DNA of 64,000 nucleotides from an uncultured Alistipes sp. (GTDB lineage Bacteria; Bacteroidota; Bacteroidia; Bacteroidales; Rikenellaceae), in contig CANBCZ010000006.1 of the NCBI GenBank assembly GCA_947367255.1, positions 1 to 64,000 of the forward strand. The letters run 5' to 3'. The notes below the pieces were generated by a model. It was not told where the DNA came from and searched no databases. It worked only from the letters and a program-made list of their open reading frames with translations. The position numbers were made by a program, and so were the translations under genes. This document shows, one piece after another, positions 31,839 through 41,375 of the stretch (positions within the stretch are counted from its first letter, which is position 1; every line of letters begins with the position of its first letter).

Positions 31839-33617
31839 ATGAATATCGACAACTACATTTTGGAGGTGGTGACAGGTGTTGTTACCGAGCTCTATGGCGA
31901 GGTAAACCCTTCACAGATCCAGATACAGAAGACCCGTAAGGAGTTCGAGGGTGACTATACTCTTGTTACCTTCCCGCTGCTCAAGCTCTCGCGCAAGTCA
32001 CCTGAGGCTACTGCTACAGAGATTGGTGAGAAACTTGTATCTTCAAGCAGTCAGGTGAGCGCATTTAATGTAATCAAGGGCTTTTTGAACATATCTCTTT
32101 CGGTAGAGTTCTGGCAGGAGCGTTTCGCTGAGATCGCAGCGACCGATAACTACGGTCAGGCTGAGGCTACAGGCAAGACCATTATGGTAGAGTACTCTTC
32201 GCCAAATACAAACAAGCCGCTCCACTTGGGTCATATCCGTAACAACCTGCTCGGTTACTCTGTTTCGCAGATTCTCGCAGCAAACGGACACAAGGTTATC
32301 AAGGCGAACCTTGTAAACGACCGTGGTATTCACATCTGTAAGTCTATGGTGGCTTGGCAGCGCTATGGCAACGGCGCAACTCCGCAGAGCACAGGCATCA
32401 AGGGCGACCACCTTGTTGGTGACTACTATGTAGAGTTCGACAAGCACTACAAGGCTGAGATTGCAGAGCTCGTTGCCGGCGGAATGAGCGAGGAGGAGGC
32501 AAAGAAGTCTGCACCGATCCTTCTCGAGGCGCAGGAGATGCTCCGCAAGTGGGAGGCTAAGGATGAGGCTGTACGCAACCTTTGGGAAATGATGAATGGT
32601 TGGGTATACGAGGGTTTCGATGTTACATACAAGACTCTGGGTGTAGATTTTGACAAGGTTTACTATGAGAGTCAGACATATCTACTCGGTAAGAGTATCG
32701 TTGCAGAGGGTCTGGAGAAGGGAATCTTCTTCCGCAAGGAGGATGGCTCGGTATGGATTGACCTTACAGCCGACGGACTGGATCAGAAGCTGTTGCTGCG
32801 TGGTGACGGCACATCTGTATATATGACACAGGATTTGGGTACAGCTCTTCAGCGTTTTGAGCAGAATAACCTCGATGGTATCACATATGTTGTGGGTAAC
32901 GAGCAGAACTACCACTTCCAGGTACTCAAACTCGTTCTCAAGAAGCTCGGTTATGAGTGGAGTGATGATATCTACCACCTCTCTTACGGTATGGTAGAGC
33001 TGCCTGAGGGTAAGATGAAGTCGCGTGAGGGTACTGTAGTAGATGCCGATGACCTTGTAGAGAAGATGGTTGCTACAGCTCGCGAGATGAGTGCAGAACT
33101 CGGAAAACTTGACGGATGCAGCGAGGAGGAGGCAAACAAGATCTGCGCAATGATCGGTCTTGGTGCACTCAAGTACTTTATCCTCAAGGTTGATCCTAAG
33201 AAGACTATGCTCTTCGATCCGCGTGAGAGTATCGACTTCAATGGTAACACAGGTCCGTTTATTCAGTATACACACGCTCGTATCTGCTCTGTGCTGCGTA
33301 AGGCAGAGGAGCAGGGTATTGACTATAGCGCAAAGGTTGCTGCCGACTATCTGCCGGAGGAGGTAGAGCTTGTAAAGGTTCTTGCAGACTATCCGCAGAC
33401 CGTAGCAGCAGCGGGTGAGGCATTTGCTCCATCTATGATTGCAGCCTATACATACGAGCTCTGTAAGCTCTTTAACGGCTACTACCACGACCACTCGATC
33501 CTCCGTGAGGAGAATGAGAACACAAAGCGTATGCGTCTGCAGCTCGCATCACAGGTTGCTCGCGTTATCCGTACCGGTATGGCACTGCTCGGTATTGAGG
33601 TGCCTGAGAGAATGTAG
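31839..33617 (+). CDS. argS: Arginine--tRNA ligase
   Basis: Class I aminoacyl-tRNA synthetase of 592 residues that charges tRNA-Arg with arginine using ATP. An N-terminal Arg-S additional domain (about 1-105) is followed by the Rossmann catalytic core with the HIGH-type motif in PNTNKPLHLGHIRNN (about 122-136). The KMSKS-equivalent motif is KMKSREGTVV (about 390). An all-helical anticodon-binding domain ends the protein (about 470-592, terminal MALLGIEVPERM, a typical ArgS end). It is 38 bp from obg on the same strand, suggesting a shared transcript. Confidence 0.98.
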   Translation: MNIDNYILEVVTGVVTELYGEVNPSQIQIQKTRKEFEGDYTLVTFPLLKLSRKSPEATATEIGEKLVSSSSQVSAFNVIKGFLNISLSVEFWQERFAEIAATDNYGQAEATGKTIMVEYSSPNTNKPLHLGHIRNNLLGYSVSQILAANGHKVIKANLVNDRGIHICKSMVAWQRYGNGATPQSTGIKGDHLVGDYYVEFDKHYKAEIAELVAGGMSEEEAKKSAPILLEAQEMLRKWEAKDEAVRNLWEMMNGWVYEGFDVTYKTLGVDFDKVYYESQTYLLGKSIVAEGLEKGIFFRKEDGSVWIDLTADGLDQKLLLRGDGTSVYMTQDLGTALQRFEQNNLDGITYVVGNEQNYHFQVLKLVLKKLGYEWSDDIYHLSYGMVELPEGKMKSREGTVVDADDLVEKMVATAREMSAELGKLDGCSEEEANKICAMIGLGALKYFILKVDPKKTMLFDPRESIDFNGNTGPFIQYTHARICSVLRKAEEQGIDYSAKVAADYLPEEVELVKVLADYPQTVAAAGEAFAPSMIAAYTYELCKLFNGYYHDHSILREENENTKRMRLQLASQVARVIRTGMALLGIEVPERM

Positions 33618-33655
33618 TTTGACTATTAAACCGTACACTCTTAATAGTAAGAAGA

Positions 33656-34666
33656 ATGGCTGGATCTAACTTTGTTGATTACGTAAAGATATTTGCCCGT
33701 TCCGGTCACGGTGGAGCAGGCTCGGCGCACTTCCGTCGTGAGAAGTTCGTTGCCTTCGGTGGTCCCGATGGCGGCGACGGCGGTAAGGGTGGTAGCATCA
33801 TTCTGAAGGGTGATAGCCAGTATTGGACACTTATCCACCTTAAGTATCAGCGCCACCAATTTGCAGAAGATGGTCAGTGTGGTTCTGGTGCCCGTTCAAG
33901 CGGTAAAGATGCCAAGGATATCGTTATCCCTGTGCCGCTGGGTACTGTTGCGCGTCGTGTTATCGAGACCGAGGACGGCGAGACTGAACTCCAGTATGTG
34001 GGCGAGGTTACAGAGCACGGTGAGGAGCTTGTTCTTCTCAAGGGTGGTCGCGGAGGTCTGGGTAACTGGCACTTCAAGACCGCTACAAATCAGGCTCCAC
34101 GCTATGCACAGCCTGGTGAGGAGGGCGACGAGGGTGCATTTATCCTCGAGCTTAAGGTGCTTGCCGATGTGGGTCTTGTGGGTTTCCCAAATGCGGGTAA
34201 GAGTACTCTGCTCTCTGTTGTTTCGGCAGCAAAACCAAAGATTGCCAACTACGCATTTACCACACTTGAGCCAAATCTCGGTATTGTCGAGGTGCGTGAT
34301 GGCCACTCGTTTGTTATGGCAGATATCCCAGGTATTATTGAGGGTGCACACGAGGGTAAGGGTATCGGTACACGATTCCTTCGCCATATCGAGCGTAACT
34401 CTACGCTGCTCTTTATGATTGCAGCTGATAGCGATAATATCGCCGAGGACTATAAGGTACTTTTGGGCGAGCTTACACAGTACAACCCAGAGCTTTTGGA
34501 TAAGCAGCGTATTCTGGCAATCACCAAGTGCGATATGCTTGACGAGGAGCTTATTGAGCAGATGAAGGCCGAACTCCCAGAGGGCATCGAGACAATCTTT
34601 ATCTCGTCAGTAGCAGGTTACAATATCCAGCAGTTGAAGGACCGACTCTGGCAGATGCTCCAGTAA
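33656..34666 (+). CDS. obg: GTPase Obg
   Basis: Essential ribosome-assembly GTPase of 336 residues that acts on the large subunit. Residues about 1-160 form the glycine-rich OBG domain ([36 protein letters not shown]). The GTPase domain holds G1 [12 protein letters not shown]3 [16 protein letters not shown] and G4 TKCD, ending near 336 without the variable C-terminal extension seen in some species. It lies 38 bp after argS. A palindromic repeat begins on the base after its TAA and ends in a T-tract hairpin. Confidence 0.97.
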   Translation: MAGSNFVDYVKIFARSGHGGAGSAHFRREKFVAFGGPDGGDGGKGGSIILKGDSQYWTLIHLKYQRHQFAEDGQCGSGARSSGKDAKDIVIPVPLGTVARRVIETEDGETELQYVGEVTEHGEELVLLKGGRGGLGNWHFKTATNQAPRYAQPGEEGDEGAFILELKVLADVGLVGFPNAGKSTLLSVVSAAKPKIANYAFTTLEPNLGIVEVRDGHSFVMADIPGIIEGAHEGKGIGTRFLRHIERNSTLLFMIAADSDNIAEDYKVLLGELTQYNPELLDKQRILAITKCDMLDEELIEQMKAELPEGIETIFISSVAGYNIQQLKDRLWQMLQ

Positions 34667-34800
34667 TTTGTCGTGATAGTAGGGCAGCTACTTCCGCTAA
34701 CCCAAATAAACAGCAAGGGCAGTACGAGTAAGTACAGCCCTTCGCTGTTTTTTGTGCCGAGCGTGGTATCTGCCCCACTCTGACGACAAATTGGTGCAAA
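34667..34800. repeat. Dispersed palindromic intergenic element, copy 5
   Basis: The outer arms are 34667-34687 and 34770-34790, 21 nt each with 17 paired positions. They begin TTTGTCGTGATAG and end CTCTGACGACAAA. The inner hairpin (AACAGCAAGGGC with GCCCTTCGCTGTT, GTAC tetramers in the core) is followed by a T-run. It begins directly after the obg stop and probably terminates it. Confidence 0.8.
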
Positions 34801-34825
34801 GAGTATTTAGAGTGCGAATATAATA

Positions 34826-35194
34826 TTATTTCTTAAAGATAAAGAACACCGCGGCGACAAGGCATAAGAAGCCGACGAGGTGATTCCACTTGAGGGCTTC
34901 GTTTTTCATTACAAGGAGCACGATGACGGTAAAGACCGTGAGCGAGACAACCTCCTGGATAACCTTCAGCTCCCAGATAGAGAACGGGCCGCCATACTCT
35001 GTACTTCCCAGGCGGTTTGCAGGGACCATAAAGCAGTACTCAAAGAACGCTACAAGCCAACTAATGGCGATAACTGCAATCATACCAATGCGCTCGAAGC
35101 GCGACTTAAACATCACCTGACCATACCAGGCAAGTGTCATAAAGAGGTTTGAACAAACCAAAAGTGCTATTGCACCGAGTCCTCGTGTGAGCAT
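34826..35194 (-). CDS. DMT family protein (DUF486)
   Basis: Small inner-membrane protein of 122 residues with four hydrophobic helices, matching the DUF486 family of the drug/metabolite transporter superfamily. Characteristic stretches are LLVCSNLFMTLAWYG, FFEYCFMVPANRLGSTEYGG, FSIWELKVIQEVVSL and the terminal LCLVAAVFFIFK. Like other four-helix members it would act as a dimer. Substrate and direction of transport unknown. It is divergent from the SDR gene, with 60 bp between their starts, and appears monocistronic. Confidence 0.9.
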   Translation of the reverse strand: MLTRGLGAIALLVCSNLFMTLAWYGQVMFKSRFERIGMIAVIAISWLVAFFEYCFMVPANRLGSTEYGGPFSIWELKVIQEVVSLTVFTVIVLLVMKNEALKWNHLVGFLCLVAAVFFIFKK

Positions 35195-35242
35195 AATGTG
35201 TCGATTTTGGGTGCAAAATTAGTTATTTTATCGAGAAATTAA

Positions 35243-35250
35243 TACCTTCG
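35243..35250 (+). promoter_or_regulatory. Putative -7 element of the SDR gene, near-leaderless
   Basis: TACCTTCG ends 4 bp before the ATG at 35255. It is one mismatch from TAnnTTTG. If used, the transcript would start at or near the start codon. Confidence 0.45.
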
Positions 35251-35254
35251 CGCT

Positions 35255-36043
35255 ATGAAATTTACTCTAATCACAGGTGCTAGCTCCGGTATTGGAGCAA
35301 TGTATGCGCGTCAGAGTGCTCTGGCGGGGCAGAATGTTATCATTGTAAGCAATCAGGCGCAGCAGCTTGAGCAGGTGGCAGCAGAGATATCTTCGCTCTA
35401 CAATGTCGAGGTGAGGGTTATAGATATAGACCTCTCTGCAGCCGATGCTGCGCAGCAGATTTACGACCAAGCAAAGCAGTGGGGTGAGGTGGATATTCTT
35501 ATCTCCAATGCGGGAGTGTTGCACTGCGGACAGTTTAAGAATACCAATACAAAGTATATAGACTTTATCACAGCGTTGCACTGCACAACGCCTATGAAAC
35601 TCTGTCTGTTATTTGGTGGCGATATGGTGGCGCGTGGAGAGGGTAAAATTCTGATAATGAGCTCAATGACCGCGTGGACTCCATATCCGACAATGTCGCT
35701 GTATGGCTCAACAAAGGTGCTTCTGAAGAACTTTGCCCAGTCACTTTGGTATGAGATGCGCCGCTCGGGAGTGAGTGTTACTACTGTCTATCCGGGTGCT
35801 GTGGATACTCCACTCTACAACTTGAGCGACTCGAAGCGTCGTCTGTTCCGTACGCTCGGCATAATGTCTTCGGCAGAGAGTGTGGCTCGCAAGGGTCTTC
35901 GTGCAATGAACCGTCGCCGCAGAAAGGTTATTCCGGGTCTGTTCTCGAAATTTGTGGTGGCAGTATGTGCCATTCTGCCGGCAGTAGCTCTACTTCCGGT
36001 ACTCAAAATTCCTGTAATAAAGAGGATCCTCGACAGATTATAA
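35255..36043 (+). CDS. Short-chain dehydrogenase/reductase
   Basis: NAD(P)-dependent oxidoreductase of 262 residues with a classical SDR Rossmann fold. It shows the cofactor motif TGASSGIGAMYA (7-18), D-x-D after strand 3 (IDIDLSAAD), NAG (SNAGVLHCG), the catalytic Ser in MSSMTAW, and YGSTK with catalytic Tyr and Lys. The C-terminus is hydrophobic (FVVAVCAILPAVALLPVLKI), suggesting membrane association as in lipid- or sterol-modifying SDRs. Substrate unknown. Its last 6 bp overlap the end of the convergent nucleotidyltransferase gene. Confidence 0.9.
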   Translation: MKFTLITGASSGIGAMYARQSALAGQNVIIVSNQAQQLEQVAAEISSLYNVEVRVIDIDLSAADAAQQIYDQAKQWGEVDILISNAGVLHCGQFKNTNTKYIDFITALHCTTPMKLCLLFGGDMVARGEGKILIMSSMTAWTPYPTMSLYGSTKVLLKNFAQSLWYEMRRSGVSVTTVYPGAVDTPLYNLSDSKRRLFRTLGIMSSAESVARKGLRAMNRRRRKVIPGLFSKFVVAVCAILPAVALLPVLKIPVIKRILDRL

Positions 36044-37135
36044 TTTCGCTTTGAAAATTGCAAGGGGATTTTGTAAATATCCCTTTACAGAGAACCATAT
36101 ATTCCCCATATACTCATCGGGAACAACAAGCTCGTAGCACCATTTACGCGCTCTGCGGTTGCGGATTTTGTCGATAAATGTGCCGATAACGCCACGACGA
36201 GCACCCTTGCCTGCATCAAATGTCAGAATATCCATCTTCACACGCTCCGACAACTCCTCGTAGTTCTCTGCAAATTGCAGTGGAGAGGTTATACCCAGAT
36301 ACTTTACCGCAAGCGTTGTAAGGATAGCTGCATAGCGCTCCAAACCACTCTGGCGGAGCATATCCATACACTTGTCAATATCAATATCCTTGCCTGAGCT
36401 GGTCAGAAATGCAGCCCAATCGCATATATCCCTCAGTTTTATGGACTCGCGGGCAAAGTGCCAACTTGAGTGACGCAGGAGGAAGAGGGCATTAAATGTT
36501 GCAGAGGGCATTAATGCGCCTTTGACGGTAGGGTGGACAACGGACTGCTCTGCAAGTTGTAGTAGTTGCTCGTTTATATAGTGACCCGTACTGTTTACCT
36601 TCGGATTGACAATATGGAGGTGGTTTTCGATATTGATACCCTTGATGACAAACTCGCTATGGACAAAGTAGTCGTGCTTGACCTTGCCACCCTTTTTGCG
36701 TACAATCTCATTTCCGCGCTCGAAGTCACCCATCAGATAGATATCTATATCTCCCGACTGGCGGTGTGATGGCTTGGGGTAGAACGATGCGTTGGAGAGA
36801 CCTTTGAGTATCAGTGTTCTGATATTGCTCTGTGAGAATGTGACGACAATAGCCTGAGCCACTGAGAGTTGGCGCTCGTAGAACTTCTCTATGTGGCTGA
36901 CATTGTACGCCCACTGTACTCTTATGTCCAATCCCGGTTGCAGAGCCTCCGGTAGTGATTTTACGCCATCATAGGTAAATGCAAGTATGCCCTGACGTGT
37001 GGCTATAGAGTATATCGCTTGCCACTGCTCCGAGGGCATATCCTCAAAGAGCGACTGCTCAGCCTCTGCACCAAAGAGTGCTGCACGGAGAAGTGCGAAG
37101 ATGCGCTGTTGGGTTATGCTATCTATCTGTACCAT
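36038..37135 (-). CDS. Nucleotidyltransferase-fold protein of the polysaccharide operon
   Basis: Cytoplasmic protein of 365 residues of the NTP_transf_5 type, often found in capsule and O-antigen clusters. The nucleotidyltransferase signature RQSGDIDIYLMG holds the paired Asp residues and is preceded by LILKGLSNASFYPKPSHR. A helical C-terminal region follows. The start ATG 37135 is chosen because a longer reading would overlap the previous gene's end by more than 100 bp. It is the last gene of the Wzx-Wzy operon, directly after the acetyltransferase. Its exact reaction is unknown. Confidence 0.8.
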   Translation of the reverse strand: MVQIDSITQQRIFALLRAALFGAEAEQSLFEDMPSEQWQAIYSIATRQGILAFTYDGVKSLPEALQPGLDIRVQWAYNVSHIEKFYERQLSVAQAIVVTFSQSNIRTLILKGLSNASFYPKPSHRQSGDIDIYLMGDFERGNEIVRKKGGKVKHDYFVHSEFVIKGINIENHLHIVNPKVNSTGHYINEQLLQLAEQSVVHPTVKGALMPSATFNALFLLRHSSWHFARESIKLRDICDWAAFLTSSGKDIDIDKCMDMLRQSGLERYAAILTTLAVKYLGITSPLQFAENYEELSERVKMDILTFDAGKGARRGVIGTFIDKIRNRRARKWCYELVVPDEYMGNIWFSVKGYLQNPLAIFKAKL

Positions 37136-37136
37136 T

Positions 37137-37604
37137 CTATCCTCGCTTTTTGATAAACTTTGCAGGGTTTCCTGCCCAAACCTCTCCCTCGGGAACAGAT
37201 TTTGTGACCACACTGCCTGCACCGATAATGGCGCTGCGTCCAATGGTTACATTGCCCGTAATAATGGCTCCACTGCCGATAAAGGCGTGTTCGCCGATAG
37301 TAATATGACCCTCTATAAAGTGGATGTCGCTAAGGTCGGGATTTGTTGTATCAAGACGGTGTGTCAATATGCGGACACCCGAGGCGATGTGTGCATCATT
37401 CTCGATAGTGATATTGCCCGGATGGATAGAGTCAAACTGCACATCACGCGCAATGAAGTACTTGCGACCCACAAGGTTTACACCTGCCCAACGGATAAAG
37501 TACTTACGCCAAGTCCTTGGCATAGGTATTCTTGACAGCGCAAAGAAAAATACTGCGCGAATATGGCTCAAATCGAGGTTGATACCTCTCTGCTTAAGAC
37601 TCAT
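37137..37604 (-). CDS. Hexapeptide-repeat acyltransferase
   Basis: Left-handed beta-helix acyltransferase of 155 residues, probably an O-acetyltransferase decorating a surface sugar. Hexapeptide repeats run through ITIENDAHIASGVRIL, HITIGEHAFIGSGAIITG and VTIGRSAIIGAGSVV, ending VPEGEVWAGNPAKFIKKRG, the usual family C-terminus. The likely catalytic His is in THRLDTTNPD or EGHITIG. It overlaps the upstream glycosyltransferase gene by 11 bp and ends 1 bp before the next start, so translation is coupled. Confidence 0.9.
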   Translation of the reverse strand: MSLKQRGINLDLSHIRAVFFFALSRIPMPRTWRKYFIRWAGVNLVGRKYFIARDVQFDSIHPGNITIENDAHIASGVRILTHRLDTTNPDLSDIHFIEGHITIGEHAFIGSGAIITGNVTIGRSAIIGAGSVVTKSVPEGEVWAGNPAKFIKKRG

Positions 37605-38808
37605 AACTATCTAATATTGAGGTGTAAAAATCGATAACTTTGTTGTATAGTGCTCTGTCAGAAAACTTTTCGTCAGCAAACTCTCGGCAGTTTTGACTCA
37701 TAACCTCGTACTGCTCAGAGGTAAGCGACTCGAGCTTTGAAACAGCCTCTGTAAGCTCTTCTACGCTCTTTGGAGTAAAGATATAGCCTGTCTTGCCCTC
37801 GACAATAATCTCCGGAATACCACCAATTCTTGCACCGATAGCCGGAATACCTGCAGCCGATGCCTCGATAATTGTCATCGGGTTGTTTTCGTAACACTCT
37901 GACGGTACTATAATCGCCTTGCAGTCGCGGATAGTGGCACGCAGTGTATCTCCACTCTGATAGCCGCAGAACTCGATATTTCTATTTGCTATTCTTTTCA
38001 ACTCTTCGGTTTGTGGTCCTTCGCCGACAATCTTGAGTTGCAGATGTGGTAGCGAGTTGAAGGCGTTGATAAGTGTAATCAATCCTTTTTCAGGACTTAG
38101 ACGACCGAAGTATAGGTAGTAGTTGCCCATAGTTTTACTAATTGCACTCTCAGGTAGAGTATCTATGGCGTTGTGGGCAATCAGATAAGGACGATTTTTG
38201 AGTTGTGGTAGAACTTTAAGATGTTGCTCGTAATTGAAACGACTTACGAAAATAAAACCATTGATTGCATTTATAGGTTGGATAAACCAGCGGCGAATGA
38301 AAAATTCGATACTCATAAGAGTACTACGGATAAGATTATTGCCGGCACACCTATATTTGATACAGTTCAAATAATTTCCATTAAAACAACTATGGCATAT
38401 CGTGCCATCAGGTCGGCGAAGAAGGTATGCAGGGCAGATTAGACGATAGTCGTGAACCGTATGCACTACGGGTATCTTATGACGCTTTAGGACTCCTAAA
38501 ATAGATGACGATAATCCGCCCCAGAAGAGGTGGATATGGGCTATATCGGGCTTGTGTTCGGTCAGCAGACGGTCAAGCGCACGCGCTGCAGAGCCGTTGT
38601 AGATATAACGCATAGCGCCGACAAGTTTGTTTACCTCGCTGTTTGGCTTAACGAAGTACTCGTTAGCTCCATCAAGGTTACGGTCGCTTGTGCAACTGAA
38701 AAATACCACTTCGTGACCCATACGCACAAACATCCGTGCCATATTGAAATATACAGCCTCCGAGCCACCCTTTATATAGTGGAAGTTATTTATTAGCAAT
38801 ATTTTCAT
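37594..38808 (-). CDS. Glycosyltransferase family 4
   Basis: GT-B fold glycosyltransferase of 404 residues, transferring a sugar from an activated donor onto the growing lipid-linked glycan at the inner face of the membrane. The N-terminal acceptor domain begins MKILLINNFHYIKGGSEAVY (MKIL start and GGSE loop). The donor domain holds FGRLSPEKGLITLINAF and the E-x7-E motif in PSECYENNPMTIIEASAAG. It overlaps the polymerase gene by 23 bp and the acetyltransferase gene by 11 bp. This is the only recognisable glycosyltransferase in the operon, so further sugars must be added elsewhere. Confidence 0.92.
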   Translation of the reverse strand: MKILLINNFHYIKGGSEAVYFNMARMFVRMGHEVVFFSCTSDRNLDGANEYFVKPNSEVNKLVGAMRYIYNGSAARALDRLLTEHKPDIAHIHLFWGGLSSSILGVLKRHKIPVVHTVHDYRLICPAYLLRRPDGTICHSCFNGNYLNCIKYRCAGNNLIRSTLMSIEFFIRRWFIQPINAINGFIFVSRFNYEQHLKVLPQLKNRPYLIAHNAIDTLPESAISKTMGNYYLYFGRLSPEKGLITLINAFNSLPHLQLKIVGEGPQTEELKRIANRNIEFCGYQSGDTLRATIRDCKAIIVPSECYENNPMTIIEASAAGIPAIGARIGGIPEIIVEGKTGYIFTPKSVEELTEAVSKLESLTSEQYEVMSQNCREFADEKFSDRALYNKVIDFYTSILDSYES

Positions 38809-40018
38809 AGCTCTTAGGTATTGGTGGAGTAAATCTGTTGATAGGTCTAACTATTTGGGTAGGTTGGTACCTATAGAGAGATAATACAAGAATAGTCATT
38901 GCAAGCACGATACGCTCATTTGCAAGGGCGTTTGATGTGGCCTGAATAAGGATGTAAGCGACAATGATTAGTGAGGTTTTATAACGCTTAATGTCGTGTG
39001 TGGCATTATAAAAACCATTAATCTGCTTAAAGAGGTAGATGAAGAATATCACAAACAGTGCAATGCCTACATAACCAAACTGCGCGAAGATAGGGTAGTA
39101 GGCATCGGCAGCAAAGTGCTCGGTATTACCCTCATCAAGACCCCAGATGACATCGAGGTTATACTTCTCGTAGATAGGGGAGTACCAGGTCATAGAGGCA
39201 GGGTTGGCGTAGGTGCCAAAGCCACTACCAAATGGTATATAGTCTGCAAGCACCTCCCACATCTTGATATAGAGCATTGGGCGGGTATTGTACTCAAAAT
39301 CCTCGACAAAGTAGAAGATAAACTCATCCTTGACAAACCAAATAATGGCTCCCACAGCGCACATACCGAGCAGCAGATACTTTAGATTGAACTTCAGCGG
39401 GCGATTGACAAAGAATAGAATGACAAAGACGCATACAAGTATAGCCCAGTACTTAGATGTTGGCGAGAGCATACCTGCACACATAATAAACAATGTGAGA
39501 ATTCTTGTGTCAGCACGATCAAAGTTGCTGCAAAGATAGAAGAGCGCACCGACAAGTATCGAAACGGCAGAGAGTGCCTCTCCAGTAAGCATTACTCCGT
39601 GTGTGGCAACAACTCGGTCGCCAGGGTGGTAGATGTAGATTGCTACAATAAGGAAGAGGCTCAGCCAGCAGATACCCTGCAATATCGTATAGTGGTGAGG
39701 ACTCAAGCGTGGCTTGATGCACATCAATCCGAAGAAGACCAAGTAGGGCTTGGACTGCATAATAAAGTCGCTGACAATGGCTTGTGGTACGTTCGACTCG
39801 ATGACAAGCGAGTATATCAGGTAGAAGAACGAGATGGCAAACCATATCATTAGCGGCTTATTGAGTGCAATCCTGCGCATAAAGATTGCAAGGCAGGCAT
39901 AGAGCGCAATGGTAATACTGAAGGCCTCGTCTATATATGTTACTGTACGTAGCTCGTAGAATAGCACTCCGAACAGCATATACACAAAGGTCATTATACA
40001 GAAGAATGTACCTCCCAT
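38786..40018 (-). CDS. O-antigen/capsule polymerase (Wzy-like)
   Basis: Polytopic inner-membrane protein of 410 residues with about 10-12 helices and a large periplasmic loop (about 240-310, FGSGFGTYANPASMTWYSP), the layout of Wzy polymerases and O-antigen ligases. The loop has the conserved G-x-G-x-G-T-Y pattern. These enzymes link repeat units in the periplasm; polymerase is favoured over ligase by its place next to the flippase, but sequence alone does not decide. It starts 2 bp after the flippase gene and overlaps the glycosyltransferase gene. Confidence 0.8.
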   Translation of the reverse strand: MGGTFFCIMTFVYMLFGVLFYELRTVTYIDEAFSITIALYACLAIFMRRIALNKPLMIWFAISFFYLIYSLVIESNVPQAIVSDFIMQSKPYLVFFGLMCIKPRLSPHHYTILQGICWLSLFLIVAIYIYHPGDRVVATHGVMLTGEALSAVSILVGALFYLCSNFDRADTRILTLFIMCAGMLSPTSKYWAILVCVFVILFFVNRPLKFNLKYLLLGMCAVGAIIWFVKDEFIFYFVEDFEYNTRPMLYIKMWEVLADYIPFGSGFGTYANPASMTWYSPIYEKYNLDVIWGLDEGNTEHFAADAYYPIFAQFGYVGIALFVIFFIYLFKQINGFYNATHDIKRYKTSLIIVAYILIQATSNALANERIVLAMTILVLSLYRYQPTQIVRPINRFTPPIPKSYENIANK

Positions 40019-40020
40019 AG

Positions 40021-41316
40021 CTACTTGGCTTGTTTTGTTCGCTTATAAAGAATGTGGAGCATCAGGCTATAGAGTATCTGTGCAACCATAATGGCTCCGT
40101 AGGCCATTAGCGCACCACGATTATTGCCGAAACTCATTAGCAGAGGTAGCGCTATAAGCAGAGAACCGAAGTTGCGGAGGATATGTCCTGCGAGGATTAT
40201 CCAGTTGCGGCCACGAGAGATAAACTCCTGGATATATGTGTCGCAGATACTCTCAAAGACGCTTGATATAGCTGCTACGATAACTACTGGAGCAAGGCCT
40301 ACAAACGAGTCACCATAAACCATCTCTATTACAGGAGAGAGCAGAGCTATACCTGTAGCTGGCAATAGAGTAGAGTAGAGGTTGATGCGCAACATAGTCT
40401 TAAAGGTGCGCTTATGGAGTGTAGAGTTGTTAAGCGAACTTGAAAGGTGCGAAAGAATGACGTTCCTTAATACGCTTGGAATAAAGATGATAATCAAATG
40501 GCACTGATTGGTGGCAGTGTAGAGTCCTAACTCGTCATATCCCGCAAATGAGGTAATCATCATTACGCGAATCCAACTTGCACTGGCATAGACACACTCC
40601 TGCATAGCAATCGGTAGCGAGAACTTGAACAGGTGTTTGATTGTCGAGCTCTGTGTGCTCTTGCTGCTATCGACCTTGCCACGAATAGCGCGCAGGTGTC
40701 TTGCAAGGACTATCTGGTTGCAGATGCACTGCAAGAAAATCGTAATAAAGAGCGACATTACGGCACCCACAAGACCGAAGTAGAAGGTGAGTACAATGCC
40801 GAAGATAAAGGTCGCAACGCCCGCAATAGTGTTGTTTATCGCTATGGCCTTAAAGAGCTTTAGTCCCGACAGCAGGCCGAGCTGGGTGGTGTTTATCGCG
40901 TTAAAGATGACGATTAACGAGGTGTATCGCAGTATCGAAATCAGGTGCGGCTCATCTGTGATAAGGTGGGCACAAGTAAAGAGTAGCACGGCCATCACCG
41001 TACTTGTGATAAGGGTGATGGAGATAGAGTTGCGGATAAGATTGTAGATAGAGAGGTGGTCCTCCGAGTTGCACTGCGCCATATAACGGGTGGCGGTGCT
41101 GCCAAGACCGAAGGTCGAGAAGACGGCAATGTAGAAAAGAGTGGTCTTAACCATGCCATACTCGCCAAATTCCTCTACTCCGAGCAGTCGGGCTATGATG
41201 ATGCTGACAACCATTGCTGCACACTTGCTCACAGCACTGCCAATGACAGCCCAAGAAGAGTCGCGTGCAATTTGATTGCCATTTATGATGGTTTTAAGTT
41301 TGGTTACAATACTCAT
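40021..41316 (-). CDS. Polysaccharide flippase (Wzx-like)
   Basis: MOP-superfamily flippase of 431 residues with about 12-14 helices, moving lipid-linked repeat units across the inner membrane. The start region ARDSSWAVIGSAVSKCAAMV, followed by ARLLGVEEFGEYGMVKTT, is characteristic of Wzx/RfbX proteins. First gene of a five-gene minus-strand operon (flippase, polymerase, GT4, acetyltransferase, nucleotidyltransferase) with overlaps or gaps of at most 2 bp. A full TTTG-19-TATCTTTG promoter lies 29 bp upstream, overlapping the preceding terminator. Confidence 0.9.
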   Translation of the reverse strand: MSIVTKLKTIINGNQIARDSSWAVIGSAVSKCAAMVVSIIIARLLGVEEFGEYGMVKTTLFYIAVFSTFGLGSTATRYMAQCNSEDHLSIYNLIRNSISITLITSTVMAVLLFTCAHLITDEPHLISILRYTSLIVIFNAINTTQLGLLSGLKLFKAIAINNTIAGVATFIFGIVLTFYFGLVGAVMSLFITIFLQCICNQIVLARHLRAIRGKVDSSKSTQSSTIKHLFKFSLPIAMQECVYASASWIRVMMITSFAGYDELGLYTATNQCHLIIIFIPSVLRNVILSHLSSSLNNSTLHKRTFKTMLRINLYSTLLPATGIALLSPVIEMVYGDSFVGLAPVVIVAAISSVFESICDTYIQEFISRGRNWIILAGHILRNFGSLLIALPLLMSFGNNRGALMAYGAIMVAQILYSLMLHILYKRTKQAK

Positions 41317-41344
41317 TATGGTACAGTTCGGGTATTATATTGAG

Positions 41345-41375
41345 CAAAGATACAAAAAAAAGCACAACCTCCAAA
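41345..41375 (-). promoter_or_regulatory. Bacteroidetes-type promoter of the Wzx-Wzy operon
   Basis: On the minus strand TTTG (41372-41375), a 19-bp spacer and TATCTTTG (41345-41352). It is embedded in the aminotransferase terminator: the -33 box is in the hairpin loop and the spacer includes the T-run. Confidence 0.75.
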
